From: an uncultured Oscillospiraceae bacterium
Lineage (GTDB): Bacteria > Bacillota > Clostridia > Oscillospirales > Oscillospiraceae
DNA length: 64,000 bases
Assembly: GCA_949878425.1 (NCBI GenBank)
Contig: CATLAL010000012.1
Coordinates: forward strand, 1-64,000
Direction of reading: 5' to 3'
The notes under the pieces are model-generated. The model saw only the letters and a list, made by a program, of their open reading frames with translations. It ran no database searches and was not told where the DNA came from. Both the position numbers and the translations under genes were made by a program. Shown piece after piece: positions 16,937 to 25,457 of this stretch (positions are counted from its first letter, which is position 1; every line of letters begins with the position of its first letter).

Positions 16937-19153
16937 ATGATAAAAATATCCGTCATTATTCCCATGTACAACGCGGAGTCCTATCTGGAGGAGTGCCTGG
17001 GGTCGGTCTTTTGCCAGAGCTGGCAGGACTGGGAAATTCTGGCTGTTGACGACGGGTCCGCAGACGGAACTCTGGCCCTATGCGAGGCCCTATGCGCCGG
17101 GGATGGCCGGGTGCGAATCGTTCACCAGGAGAACCGGGGCGTCTCTGCAGCCAGGAACCGGGGGCTGGAGGAGGCCGCCGGGGAGTACGTATTTTTTCTG
17201 GACAGCGACGACGCCATCCACCCCCAGCTCCTGGAGACGCTGCTCCGGGAGCTGGAGGCCTGCGGGGCGGAGCTGGGGTTCTGCGACCTGCTGCGGGCCG
17301 AGAGCGGGCAGCTGGCGGAGCTGCTCCTCCAGCCGGAGGAGCTCCCTCAAACGGAGCCGATAGTGATCGCGCCGGAGGAATGTGGCAACACCCACCGCGG
17401 GCTGGCCGGCATTGGAGGAAAGCTCATCCGGCGGGACTTTCTGGGCGGCCTGCGGTTTGATGAGACGCTCTCCCGGGGTGAGGACACCCTGCTGCTGTAC
17501 CATCTGACCCAGCGGCGGCCCCGGATGGTCCATCTCCCCCAGAGTCTCTACTACTACCGAATTCTCCCAGACAGCCTCACCCGGTCTGTCTCCAGGGAGA
17601 GCTTCGCCGCCTACTCCCTGATCCGGGACGACGCCTGCCGGCGGGACGATCTCTCCACAGCCCTGGCGTGGCAGGAAAGAATGTTTTGGGATTTTGCAGA
17701 TCGGTATAAAAAATATAGAGCGGCAACGGGCCCCCAGGCGGCGAGATCGGCCCGGGCGGTCCGGCAGGCCGCCCTCGCCGAGATGCGCCACCCCCTGTTC
17801 CGGCAGATTTCCCCCTACAGGCGCAAGCTCTTTATGCTCTGCTTTTTCTGCCACCCCCTCTACCTGTGGGCGCTGGAGCACAAGCCGTCACAGCGCCGCT
17901 GGTGGAAAAAAACGCCGCCAAGGAAAAAAACGCCGCCGGGGAAAAAGTACCGCCGGAAAAGGCCCCGCCGGGTGCTGCCGAAGCCCATCCGGTGGCTCCG
18001 GTGGAAGCTGTGGCGCTGCATGCGCCTCGTGCGGCCCGACACGGACACCGGCATTTTGACCTTCCACTGCTCCGACAACTTCGGCGCCATGCTCCAGGCC
18101 TACGGCCTGAAGGCGTTCCTCTGCCGCCGGGGCGTGAAAGCGGATATCGTCCGCTACGAGCCCCCCTTTCTGACGGGCCGCCACTGGCGCGTCCCCTACG
18201 CCCCCTTTCAGGGGAAAAACTGGCTCGTCCAGCGCCTGGGCTACGCATGGCGGGGCTGGAAGCGCCACCGGGCCATGGGAGAGGATTTCTCCCGGCAGCG
18301 GAAAAACATGCGCCGGTTCCGGGAGACGTACTTAGCCGGAAAGGACCAGCGCAGGGCCCTCTTCCGCTGGCAGCTGCGCTGGCACCCCTACCGGTACTAC
18401 GTGGTGGGCAGCGACCAGATCTGGAATCCGGATATCACCATGGGGCTGCGTCCCGTGTACTTCGGCGCCTTCAAGAGCCGCCGGAAGCAGAAGGTGGTGG
18501 CCTACGCGGCCAGCTTCGGCAAGGCCTCCCTGCCCGCCCAGTATGACGGGGCCTTCGCGAAGCTGCTTCGAAGCGTGGACGCCGTCTCCCTCCGGGAGGA
18601 GCCGGCGGTCCCCTATGTGGAGCGGCTCTATGGCAGGCCGGTCTCCGCGGTGCCGGACCCGGTTTTCTTCCTCAAAAAGAGGGACTGGCAGGCGCTGGAG
18701 CGCCTGCCGGACCGGCGGGGCTATATTCTCCTCTACGCCACGGAGTGGGACGGGAAGCTCCGGAGCTTCGCCAGAGATCTCTCCCGGGAGAAGGGCCTGC
18801 CGGTGGTGGAGCTGCAATCCACGAAATGGACGGCGGTGGAGGAGTTTCAGGTGGACTACACTGCCGGACCGGCGGAATTTCTCGGGTACATCCACCGGGC
18901 GGACTACGTGGTGACCAACTCCTTCCACGCGGCGGCCTTCAGCATTATCTTCCAGAAGCGGTTCCTGGTGTTCCTCCACAGCACCCTGGGCGCGCGGCTC
19001 CGGAACGTCCTCCAGCTCCACGGTCTGGAGGACCGGCTGTACCGGGAGGGAGCGGACATCGACGCGCCCATCGACTGGCGCGCCGTGCGGCGGCGGACCG
19101 CGGAGAGCACCCAGGCCGCCGGGGCCTTTCTGCTGGACAACCTCACACCCTAG
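16937..19153 (+). CDS. Family 2 glycosyltransferase fused to a polysaccharide pyruvyl transferase
   Basis: A 738-aa two-domain cytosolic enzyme. Residues 1-230 are a GT-A family 2 transferase: ISVIIPMYNAESYLEE, ILAVDDGSADGT and the metal-binding FFLDSDDA. A very basic, proline-containing linker (RWWKKTPPRKKTPPGKKYRR and on, about 315-365) leads to a pyruvyl transferase domain (PF04230; ILTFHCSDNFGAMLQAYGL, VVGSDQIWNPD, VVTNSFHAAAFSI). Such domains add ketal pyruvate to sugars, as CsaB does on cell-wall polymers. ATG 16916 is an alternative start; I prefer 16937 because GCAGGA precedes it and the homology begins there. It is the first gene of the operon and a rare fusion. Confidence 0.85.
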   Translation: MIKISVIIPMYNAESYLEECLGSVFCQSWQDWEILAVDDGSADGTLALCEALCAGDGRVRIVHQENRGVSAARNRGLEEAAGEYVFFLDSDDAIHPQLLETLLRELEACGAELGFCDLLRAESGQLAELLLQPEELPQTEPIVIAPEECGNTHRGLAGIGGKLIRRDFLGGLRFDETLSRGEDTLLLYHLTQRRPRMVHLPQSLYYYRILPDSLTRSVSRESFAAYSLIRDDACRRDDLSTALAWQERMFWDFADRYKKYRAATGPQAARSARAVRQAALAEMRHPLFRQISPYRRKLFMLCFFCHPLYLWALEHKPSQRRWWKKTPPRKKTPPGKKYRRKRPRRVLPKPIRWLRWKLWRCMRLVRPDTDTGILTFHCSDNFGAMLQAYGLKAFLCRRGVKADIVRYEPPFLTGRHWRVPYAPFQGKNWLVQRLGYAWRGWKRHRAMGEDFSRQRKNMRRFRETYLAGKDQRRALFRWQLRWHPYRYYVVGSDQIWNPDITMGLRPVYFGAFKSRRKQKVVAYAASFGKASLPAQYDGAFAKLLRSVDAVSLREEPAVPYVERLYGRPVSAVPDPVFFLKKRDWQALERLPDRRGYILLYATEWDGKLRSFARDLSREKGLPVVELQSTKWTAVEEFQVDYTAGPAEFLGYIHRADYVVTNSFHAAAFSIIFQKRFLVFLHSTLGARLRNVLQLHGLEDRLYREGADIDAPIDWRAVRRRTAESTQAAGAFLLDNLTP

Positions 19154-19165
19154 GGAGGACTTCCT

Positions 19166-21277
19166 ATGAAGCTCTACGAAGAAAAAGCGGCCTGCTGCGG
19201 GTGCGGCGCCTGCGCCGACGCCTGCGCCGCGGGCGCCATCCGGATGGTCCAGGACCGGGAGGGGTTCTTCTACCCGGAAATCCAGGAGTCCCTCTGCGCA
19301 AACTGCGGCCGCTGCCAGGAGGTCTGCCCCATCCGGGACCCGGGTCCCGATACGGAGAGCCGGGCCTGCTACGGCGCGCAGGCGAAGGACTCCGCCGTGC
19401 GAAACGCCAGCTCCTCCGGCGGGCTCTTCCCGGTGCTGGCCCGGTACGTCCTGGACCGGCGCGGCTCCGTCTGCGGCGCGGCCTATGGGGAGGGCATGGA
19501 GGTGGTCCATAAGTCCGTCCGGGAGCCGGCGAGCCTGGACGCCATCAAGCGGACCAAGTACGTCCAGAGCCGCATGGAGGGCATGTACCGGGAGATCGGG
19601 GAGCGCCTGGAGGCGGGGGAGTGGGTGCTCTTCTGCGGAACCCCATGCCAGGCCCGGGCCCTCCAGCTCTTCCTGGGGCGGCCCTATGCCAGGCTTGTCC
19701 TGGTGGATCTGGTGTGCTACGGCGCCCCCTCCCCCGGTCTGTGGCGCTCCTATGTGGAGGAGCTGGAGCGCCGGCACGGCGGGACTATGACGGATTTCTC
19801 CTTCCGGGACAAGCGAAACCGGGACAACGGCCATAGCTTCTCCTATGTGATCAGCGGCACGGAGTACGCGGGGTCCCTCTACAGAGACCCCTATTGCAGG
19901 ATGTATTTTCAAAATCTCGCCATCCGGCCCGCCTGCCACAGCTGCCCCTTCTGCAAGACGGAGCGGAGCAGCGATTTCACCATTGGCGACTTCTGGGGCG
20001 TTGAGCGGGTCCGCCCGGAGGCGGACGACGGCATGGGGACCTCCCTGGCCATCCTCCACACGGAGAAGGCGGAGGAGATCTGGGAGGAGGTCAAAGGGGA
20101 GCTCTTCTGGTTCTCCTGTGAGAGGGAGGACCTGCTCCAGCCCCGGCTCACCGGCCCCACTCCGGCCGCGGAGGGGCGCACGCGCTTTATGGAGCGGTAC
20201 GCGTCCCCCTTTTCCAGCCTTGTGGAGCTCACCTTTCAGCCGCCCCAGCCGCCGGAAAAGTCTCCCCCTCAGATCGAACCGCCGGAGGAGTCTCCCCAGA
20301 TCGAACCGCCGGAGGAGCCGTCCCCTCAGATCGGACCACCAGAGGAGGCGTCCCCTCAGATTGAACCACCGGAGGAGCCGCCCCAGATCGAACCGCCGGA
20401 GGAGCCGCCGGAGGAAGCGCCCCCTCAGATCGAACCGCCGCCGGAAGCGCGGCCCGAACCGCCGGAGGAGCCGCCGGCCCGGCGTACCGGCGGCGCGGAC
20501 CGCATGACGCTGCTTGGCCGGATCAAGCGCCGCCAGTTCCTCTTTGAGGAGCTGGTCAAGCGGGATTTCCGGAAAAAGTACACCAACAACCTGCTGGGGG
20601 TGGCCTGGAGCATCCTCTCCCCCATGCTGTCCATGCTGGTGATGCGCCTGGTGTTTACCCAGTTCTTCGGACGGACCACGGCCTACTACACCACCTACCT
20701 CTTCTGCGGCAATCTCCTCTTCTCCTTTTTCACCGAGTCCACATCCGCCGGCATGTTCTCCATCGCGGGCAACGCCAATATTTTCGGACAGGCCGGCGTG
20801 CCCAAATACCTGTTCCTGCTGGCCAGGAGCGTACAGGTGCTCATCAACTTCACCCTGACGCTGTGCGTGTTCCTGCTGTTCTGCGCCCTGGACGGCATCT
20901 CGTTCTCCCCGCGGCTGTTCGCGCTGCTGTGTCCGATCGCGTACCTGCTGGTTTTCAGCCTCGGCATCAGCCTGCTGCTCTCGGTGGCGTACATATTCTT
21001 CCGGGATATCCGATATATCTGGACTGTATTCTGCCAGCTCCTCCTGTACGCCTCCGCCATTTTCTACCGGATCGACGGCTACAGCCCCCAGGTACAGCGC
21101 CTGTACCTCCTCAACCCCGTCTACCTGGCCATCCGCTACTTCCGGGATGTTGTGATTGACGCCGCCGTCCCCTCCGCGCCGTTCCACCTTCTCATGCTGG
21201 CCTACGCGGCGGCGGCGCTGGCGGCGGGCGCTCTGGTATACAGGCGGCACGGCGACCAGCTGGCGTACTACGTTTGA
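19166..21277 (+). CDS. FrhB-like iron-sulfur oxidoreductase fused to an ABC-2 polysaccharide export permease
   Basis: A 703-aa fusion. Residues 1-355 are a coenzyme F420 hydrogenase beta-subunit-like protein (PF04422/PF04432): two 4Fe-4S motifs (C10, C13, C16, C20; then CANCGRCQEVCP), SSSGGLF, FCGTPCQ and CHSCPFCKTERSSDFTIGDF. Residues 359-446 are a proline/glutamate repeat linker built of PQIEPPEE-like units. Residues 450-703 are a six-helix ABC-2 permease of the Wzm/TagG type (VKRDFRKKYTNNLLGVAWSILSPM). An internal ATG at 20504 could give a free permease but no ribosome site is seen. Homologues are normally separate. FrhB-like proteins are common beside pyruvyl transferases in glycan loci, but their reaction there is uncertain. 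Confidence 0.85.
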   Translation: MKLYEEKAACCGCGACADACAAGAIRMVQDREGFFYPEIQESLCANCGRCQEVCPIRDPGPDTESRACYGAQAKDSAVRNASSSGGLFPVLARYVLDRRGSVCGAAYGEGMEVVHKSVREPASLDAIKRTKYVQSRMEGMYREIGERLEAGEWVLFCGTPCQARALQLFLGRPYARLVLVDLVCYGAPSPGLWRSYVEELERRHGGTMTDFSFRDKRNRDNGHSFSYVISGTEYAGSLYRDPYCRMYFQNLAIRPACHSCPFCKTERSSDFTIGDFWGVERVRPEADDGMGTSLAILHTEKAEEIWEEVKGELFWFSCEREDLLQPRLTGPTPAAEGRTRFMERYASPFSSLVELTFQPPQPPEKSPPQIEPPEESPQIEPPEEPSPQIGPPEEASPQIEPPEEPPQIEPPEEPPEEAPPQIEPPPEARPEPPEEPPARRTGGADRMTLLGRIKRRQFLFEELVKRDFRKKYTNNLLGVAWSILSPMLSMLVMRLVFTQFFGRTTAYYTTYLFCGNLLFSFFTESTSAGMFSIAGNANIFGQAGVPKYLFLLARSVQVLINFTLTLCVFLLFCALDGISFSPRLFALLCPIAYLLVFSLGISLLLSVAYIFFRDIRYIWTVFCQLLLYASAIFYRIDGYSPQVQRLYLLNPVYLAIRYFRDVVIDAAVPSAPFHLLMLAYAAAALAAGALVYRRHGDQLAYYV
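20255..20480 (+). repeat. In-frame imperfect tandem repeats encoding the PPEE linker
   Basis: Units like CAGATCGAACCGCCGGAGGA recur seven or so times with spacing in multiples of three. They encode PQIEPPEE-type repeats between the two domains of the fusion gene. The unit is prone to slippage without frame loss. Confidence 0.75.
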
Positions 21278-21289
21278 CGGAGGCCGGAT

Positions 21290-22087
21290 ATGCACATACT
21301 GGAAGCCCACGAGGTCTCCATCCGGTATATGGTCAGAGACTTCAATGACGACAACCTGAGAAAATCCATTCTGCGGCGGCTGAAGGGCAGCTACCGCAAG
21401 GCCCCCTTCTGGGCCAACCGGGGCGTCTCCTTTTATCTGGACCGGGGCGACCTGCTGGGCATTATCGGCGCCAACGGCGCGGGAAAATCCACGCTGCTGA
21501 AGGCCGTGGCCGGCATTTTGAAGCCCACGGAGGGCTGGGTGAGGCGGGAGGGCTCCCTGGCCGCCCTGCTGGAGCTGGGCAGCGGCTTTGACGCGGAGAT
21601 GACGGTCCGGGAGAACACCTACCTCCGGGGCGCGATTCTGGGCTATACCAGAAAATTTATGGACAAGGCCTACGATGAAATCATCTCCTTCGCGGAGCTG
21701 GAGCGCTTTCAGGACTGGCAGTTCTGCCAGCTCTCCTCGGGCATGAAGTCCCGGCTGGCCTTCTCCATCGCCTCCCTGGTACAGCCGGACATTCTGATTC
21801 TCGACGAGGTGCTCTCCGTGGGGGACGGCGCTTTCCGCGCCAAGAGCGAGGCAAAGATGCGGGAAATCATCCGCCGCGGCGCCGCCACGGTTCTGGTGTC
21901 CCACTCCCCGGCCCAGGTCCGCGAGATGTGCAGCAAGGTCCTCTGGCTCCACAGGGGCGAGGCAGTGGCCTTCGGCCGGGATGTGGAGGAAATCTGTGAC
22001 CGCTATGAGGACTTCTTGTCCTGCGGCCATTCCTCCGCCAATCCCGGGGAGCAGGACGCCGGGGATATGGAGGGAGACGGCCTATGA
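21290..22087 (+). CDS. ABC transporter ATPase for polysaccharide or teichoic acid export (Wzt/TagH-like)
   Basis: A 265-aa ATPase subunit. Walker A is GANGAGKSTLLK (about 64-75), the Q-loop region follows, the signature is LSSGMKSRLAFS (about 145-156) and Walker B is ILILDEVLSVGD (about 165-176). LLELGSGFDAEMTVREN is typical of O-antigen/teichoic acid exporters. There is no C-terminal carbohydrate-binding extension. It lies 12 bp after the fusion permease and overlaps the next gene by four bases, so it is the obvious partner of that permease. Confidence 0.93.
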   Translation: MHILEAHEVSIRYMVRDFNDDNLRKSILRRLKGSYRKAPFWANRGVSFYLDRGDLLGIIGANGAGKSTLLKAVAGILKPTEGWVRREGSLAALLELGSGFDAEMTVRENTYLRGAILGYTRKFMDKAYDEIISFAELERFQDWQFCQLSSGMKSRLAFSIASLVQPDILILDEVLSVGDGAFRAKSEAKMREIIRRGAATVLVSHSPAQVREMCSKVLWLHRGEAVAFGRDVEEICDRYEDFLSCGHSSANPGEQDAGDMEGDGL

Positions 22088-23139
22088 GAGAAAAAGCGGA
22101 ATTTGTCTCCGGCAGAGTCTCCGTGGTCACGCCGGTGTACAACGGGGAGTCCCACCTGGCGGGGATGCTGGACTCCGTCCTGGGCCAGACCTACCGGGAC
22201 ATAGAGATGATTCTGGTGGACGACGGGTCCACCGACGCCACCCTGGCGGTGGCAGAGAGCTACCGGGAGAAATTCGCCGCCCGGGGATACGGCTACCGGA
22301 TCGTCCGGTCGGACCACCGGTTTGCCGCCGGAGCCATCAATCAGGGTCTCCCCTACGTGAGGGGGGAATTTCTCATCTGGCCGGACAGCGACGACTTTCT
22401 AGAGCCGGAATCCGTAGCAAAACGGGCGGCCTTTCTGCGGGGGCGCCCGGTGTACCACTGCGTGCGGTCCCTCTCCTACTACTTTGACGCCGAAACGGGC
22501 CGGCGGCTGGACCGGGCGGACGAGAAAACCGGGGACCTCACCAAGGAGGACCTCTTCTGGGATGTCCTGGAGTCCAGGACCTTCGTCTGCTGCGGGTGCT
22601 ACATGCTGGAGTCCCGGTACTTTTTCCAGATCTACCCGGACCGGCGCATTCCGGAGTACCCCGTGGGGCAGAATTTCCAGATGCTGCTGCCCTTCCTGTA
22701 CCGCCACAAGTGCCCCACCCTTCCGGAGGAGCTCTACGGCGTCAACGTCCGCCCCGGCAGCCACTCCAGAACTCCCCTGACCCGGGAGCAGGAGGAGCGG
22801 AAGTACCTCCACTTTGAGCACCTCGTTGACGACATCGCCGGCATCTGCTCCATCCGGGACCGGGCATCCCTGGACCGGCTGGCCTGCTGGAAGCTCCGGC
22901 GCAGATATCAGATTTCCATCAAGTACGGGCGGAAGGAGGCGGCCCAGGCCGCTCAGGAGCAGCTGCGGAAGCTGGAGGGCGGCGTGAGCCGCTGGGTCCT
23001 GCTCAAGGACGCCCTGTGGCGGCTTGTGGAGCACAACTGGCTGGGCGTCTGGCTCTATCCCCGGTGGCGGCGGCTGTGCCTGCGCTGCTCCGCCTGGCTC
23101 AGGCGGGGAAAGGAGAAGCGGCAGAGGGGGCCCAGATGA
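22084..23139 (+). CDS. Family 2 glycosyltransferase
   Basis: A 351-aa GT-A glycosyltransferase. VVTPVYNGESHLAGMLDS starts the nucleotide-binding fold at about residue 15; ILVDDGSTDATL and IWPDSDDFLEPES supply the nucleotide-sugar and metal aspartates (about 44 and 98). The C-terminal 150 residues are helical and basic, suited to membrane contact. Donor and acceptor are unknown. Both ends overlap neighbours by ATGA, so translation is coupled with the ABC ATPase and the next glycosyltransferase. Confidence 0.88.
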   Translation: MREKAEFVSGRVSVVTPVYNGESHLAGMLDSVLGQTYRDIEMILVDDGSTDATLAVAESYREKFAARGYGYRIVRSDHRFAAGAINQGLPYVRGEFLIWPDSDDFLEPESVAKRAAFLRGRPVYHCVRSLSYYFDAETGRRLDRADEKTGDLTKEDLFWDVLESRTFVCCGCYMLESRYFFQIYPDRRIPEYPVGQNFQMLLPFLYRHKCPTLPEELYGVNVRPGSHSRTPLTREQEERKYLHFEHLVDDIAGICSIRDRASLDRLACWKLRRRYQISIKYGRKEAAQAAQEQLRKLEGGVSRWVLLKDALWRLVEHNWLGVWLYPRWRRLCLRCSAWLRRGKEKRQRGPR

Positions 23140-24179
23140 TCTCTGTTATTGTACCAATTTATAACGAGGAGGCCCGTCTCAGCCGGTGCGTCGACTGGAT
23201 CCTCCGCTCCGGTTATCCAGATTTTGAGCTCCTTTTGGTGGACGACGGCTCCACGGACCGCAGTCCGGAGCTCTGCCGGGCCTGCTGCCAGCGGGACAGC
23301 CGGATTCGCTGGATCCGCCAGGAGCGCCAGGGGGTGTCCGCCGCCCGGAACCGGGGCATCGACGCCAGCCGGGGGGAGTGGATCGTCTTTGTGGACGCCG
23401 ACGACCTGGTCTCCCCCGACTTTCTGGGCCTGGTCGCCCGGGAGGCCAGGGAGGGACGCTCCCTTCTGCTCTTTGATTTCGCCCCGCCCCGCCGCCGGCC
23501 GGGGGACGAGCTGTTCCCGGACGCCGGAACGCCCTGTCCGCCCGCCGAGGTTCTGGGCGGGGCGATCCTCCCTCTCGTCCAGAGCCTTCTGACCCTGCGG
23601 CCCCTGTTCCCGGGAAGCCGCGCCCACCTGCGCTCCCCCTGCGCCAAGGCCTATTGGAGTGACCTGCTCAGGGGGGTCCGCTTCTCCCCTGGGATTCCCA
23701 TCGGCGAGGACGCGCTGTTCAACACCGCCTGCCTGGCCCGGGCGGAATCCATCGCCTACATCCCCCGCCCGGTGTACTTCGCGGAAAAGCGCCTGGACTC
23801 CGCCACCCACCGCTTTCAGCCGGACTATCTGCGGGACGACCGCCGGTTCCAGCGGGAGATGGAGGGCCTGCTGGAGGAGCTGGGATTGTTCCCCGCCGCG
23901 GAGGACGCCTTCTATGAAAACGTGCTGGCCTCCATGGCCGCCGTCCTCATCCGGGGAATCTTTCACCCAGACAGCCCCCGGACCTGCCGGGAGAACCGCC
24001 GCCTTTGCCGGGAGATGCTCTCGGACCGGCTCTACCGGCAGGCCCTGGCCTATAACGGCAGGACCGGCGTTCTGCCCCGGAGGCTGCTCCTCTTTTTCCT
24101 CCGGACGCGGTGCTTCTCCCTGGTCAAGCTCATTTCCAGGGCGAGCTACCGGTACCTCTACCTTTGGAAAGGCATATGA
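23136..24179 (+). CDS. Family 2 glycosyltransferase
   Basis: A 347-aa GT-A enzyme. ISVIVPIYNEEARLSRC opens the fold directly at the start codon, with LLVDDGSTDRSPELC and WIVFVDADDLVSPDF as the catalytic-site motifs (DADD in place of DSDD). The ATG at 23136 overlaps the previous stop (ATGA), which decides the start over the longer upstream frame. The C-terminus is basic and ends with FLRTRCFSLVKLISRASYRY, probably membrane-associated. It is co-translated with the next gene through another ATGA overlap. Confidence 0.87.
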   Translation: MISVIVPIYNEEARLSRCVDWILRSGYPDFELLLVDDGSTDRSPELCRACCQRDSRIRWIRQERQGVSAARNRGIDASRGEWIVFVDADDLVSPDFLGLVAREAREGRSLLLFDFAPPRRRPGDELFPDAGTPCPPAEVLGGAILPLVQSLLTLRPLFPGSRAHLRSPCAKAYWSDLLRGVRFSPGIPIGEDALFNTACLARAESIAYIPRPVYFAEKRLDSATHRFQPDYLRDDRRFQREMEGLLEELGLFPAAEDAFYENVLASMAAVLIRGIFHPDSPRTCRENRRLCREMLSDRLYRQALAYNGRTGVLPRRLLLFFLRTRCFSLVKLISRASYRYLYLWKGI

Positions 24180-25264
24180 AAAAAATCTGCTTTTTCTCCG
24201 GGGACATCACCCGCTGCGGCGGCACCGAGCGGGCCGCCTCCCTCATCGCCAACGGCCTGGCGGGGACCGGAACATACCAGGTCATGGTTCTGAGCCTTGT
24301 GGAGCAGAACGCCGCCCCCTTTTTCCCCCTCCTGCCATCCATTGAGCGCCGCGTGCTCCGCGGCGGCGGAAGGTGGATTCCCCCCGGGCCAGGCGCTCTG
24401 ACCTACCTGCCCAAGCTGCGCCGCTTCCTCCGGAGGGAGGCGGTCTCGGTGCTGGTGGACGTGGACCTGGTGCTGGACGCCCTGTCCCTCCCGGCGGCGG
24501 CGGGGCTGCCCACCAAAATCGTGTCCTGGGAGCACTTTCACCTGGACTTTGAGCGGCAGACCCTCTACCGGAGGATAGCCGCCCGCCTGGCCGTCCGCTT
24601 CTCCGACTATCTGGTCACCCTGACCCCCCGGGATGCGGAAAATTACCGGGAGAAGCTGGGCCGCCGAAAAAATATCCAGTGGATCTACAACCCCCTGCCG
24701 CCGGAGCTGCCGGCCTGGGGGTCCGGGCAGCGGGAGCCCCTCCTGGTGACGGCCGGGCGGCTGGAGCCGGTGAAGGGGGCGGACCTGCTGGCCAGGCTGG
24801 CCCCCTCCATTCTGCTCCGGCACGCCGGATGGAGGTGGCTCGTTCTGGGGGAGGGCAGCTGCCGGGACGCGCTGGAGGAGGCCGCCCGCCGGTACGGTTT
24901 GGAGGACCGGCTGCTGCTGCCGGGGACGGTTTTGGATGTGGCGAACTATCTCCGCCGCGCCGCCCTGTACGTCCAGGCGTCCCGAACGGAGTCCTTTGGC
25001 ATGGGCCTTTTGGAGGCCCTGGCCTGCCGCACGCCCTGTGTCTGCTTCGACGTGCCCTACGGGCCGGCGGAGATGATCCGCAGCGGTGTCAACGGCTTCC
25101 TGATCCCCCCCTTTGACCTGGAGGATATGGAGGAAAAAATCTCTCTGTTGATCGAAAACTCCTCCCTGCGGGAGCGGCTTCGGGAAAAGACAGCCACAGG
25201 ATTGGATAAGTTTCAGCTGGGACCCATTCTGGACAAATGGGACCGGCTCCTGAAGCAACTCTAA
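24176..25264 (+). CDS. Family 4 glycosyltransferase
   Basis: A 362-aa GT-B glycosyltransferase. The N-terminal acceptor domain begins with KKICFFSGDITRCGGTERA; the C-terminal donor domain has LLVTAGRLEPVKGADLL and ESFGMGLLEALACRTPCVCF, the EX7E-type motif of GT4. It resembles enzymes that add Glc, Gal or GlcNAc in capsule and teichuronic-type pathways. It starts at 24176 by ATGA overlap. It is the last gene of the cluster and is followed by a strong terminator. No Wzx/Wzy genes are in the window, which agrees with an ABC-exported polymer. Confidence 0.88.
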   Translation: MKKICFFSGDITRCGGTERAASLIANGLAGTGTYQVMVLSLVEQNAAPFFPLLPSIERRVLRGGGRWIPPGPGALTYLPKLRRFLRREAVSVLVDVDLVLDALSLPAAAGLPTKIVSWEHFHLDFERQTLYRRIAARLAVRFSDYLVTLTPRDAENYREKLGRRKNIQWIYNPLPPELPAWGSGQREPLLVTAGRLEPVKGADLLARLAPSILLRHAGWRWLVLGEGSCRDALEEAARRYGLEDRLLLPGTVLDVANYLRRAALYVQASRTESFGMGLLEALACRTPCVCFDVPYGPAEMIRSGVNGFLIPPFDLEDMEEKISLLIENSSLRERLREKTATGLDKFQLGPILDKWDRLLKQL

Positions 25265-25270
25265 AAGTAA

Positions 25271-25313
25271 AAGCGGCGGGACTGGCCAGTAAATCCCAGT
25301 CCCGCCGCTTTTT
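25271..25313 (+). terminator. Strong intrinsic terminator of the glycan operon
   Basis: Stem GCGGCGGGACTGG pairs with CCAGTCCCGCCGC around a 9-10-nt loop and is followed by TTTTT. Confidence 0.9.
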
Positions 25314-25450
25314 CCGAAAGCAATCATCTCTTATACTTTTTCTTGAAAGCATCGCTATCGGCGTCCGCTGGACGCCGGCGAGCCTTAGCCCACTGCTATT
25401 CCTAGATTTTTGCCCGGTGGCGGAAGTAAGCTTTTAATCGAAGAATAGTA
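25314..25450. repeat. Dispersed intergenic repeat, 3' of lacZ
   Basis: ATACTTTTTCTTGAAAGC, then GGACGCCGGCGAGCCTTAG and the module ACTGCTATTCCTAGATTT / GCCCGGTGGCGGAAGTAAGC / TTTTAATCGAAGAATAGTAT. This matches the modules near 13.3 and 41.5 kb. No gene is present. Confidence 0.7.
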
Positions 25451-25457
25451 TAGGAAT

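Noticed and set aside
18332-22030. A 1232-codon minus-strand open frame
   Set aside because: It runs antisense through two real genes with clear domains; its repeats only mirror the PPEE linker. High GC explains the lack of stops.
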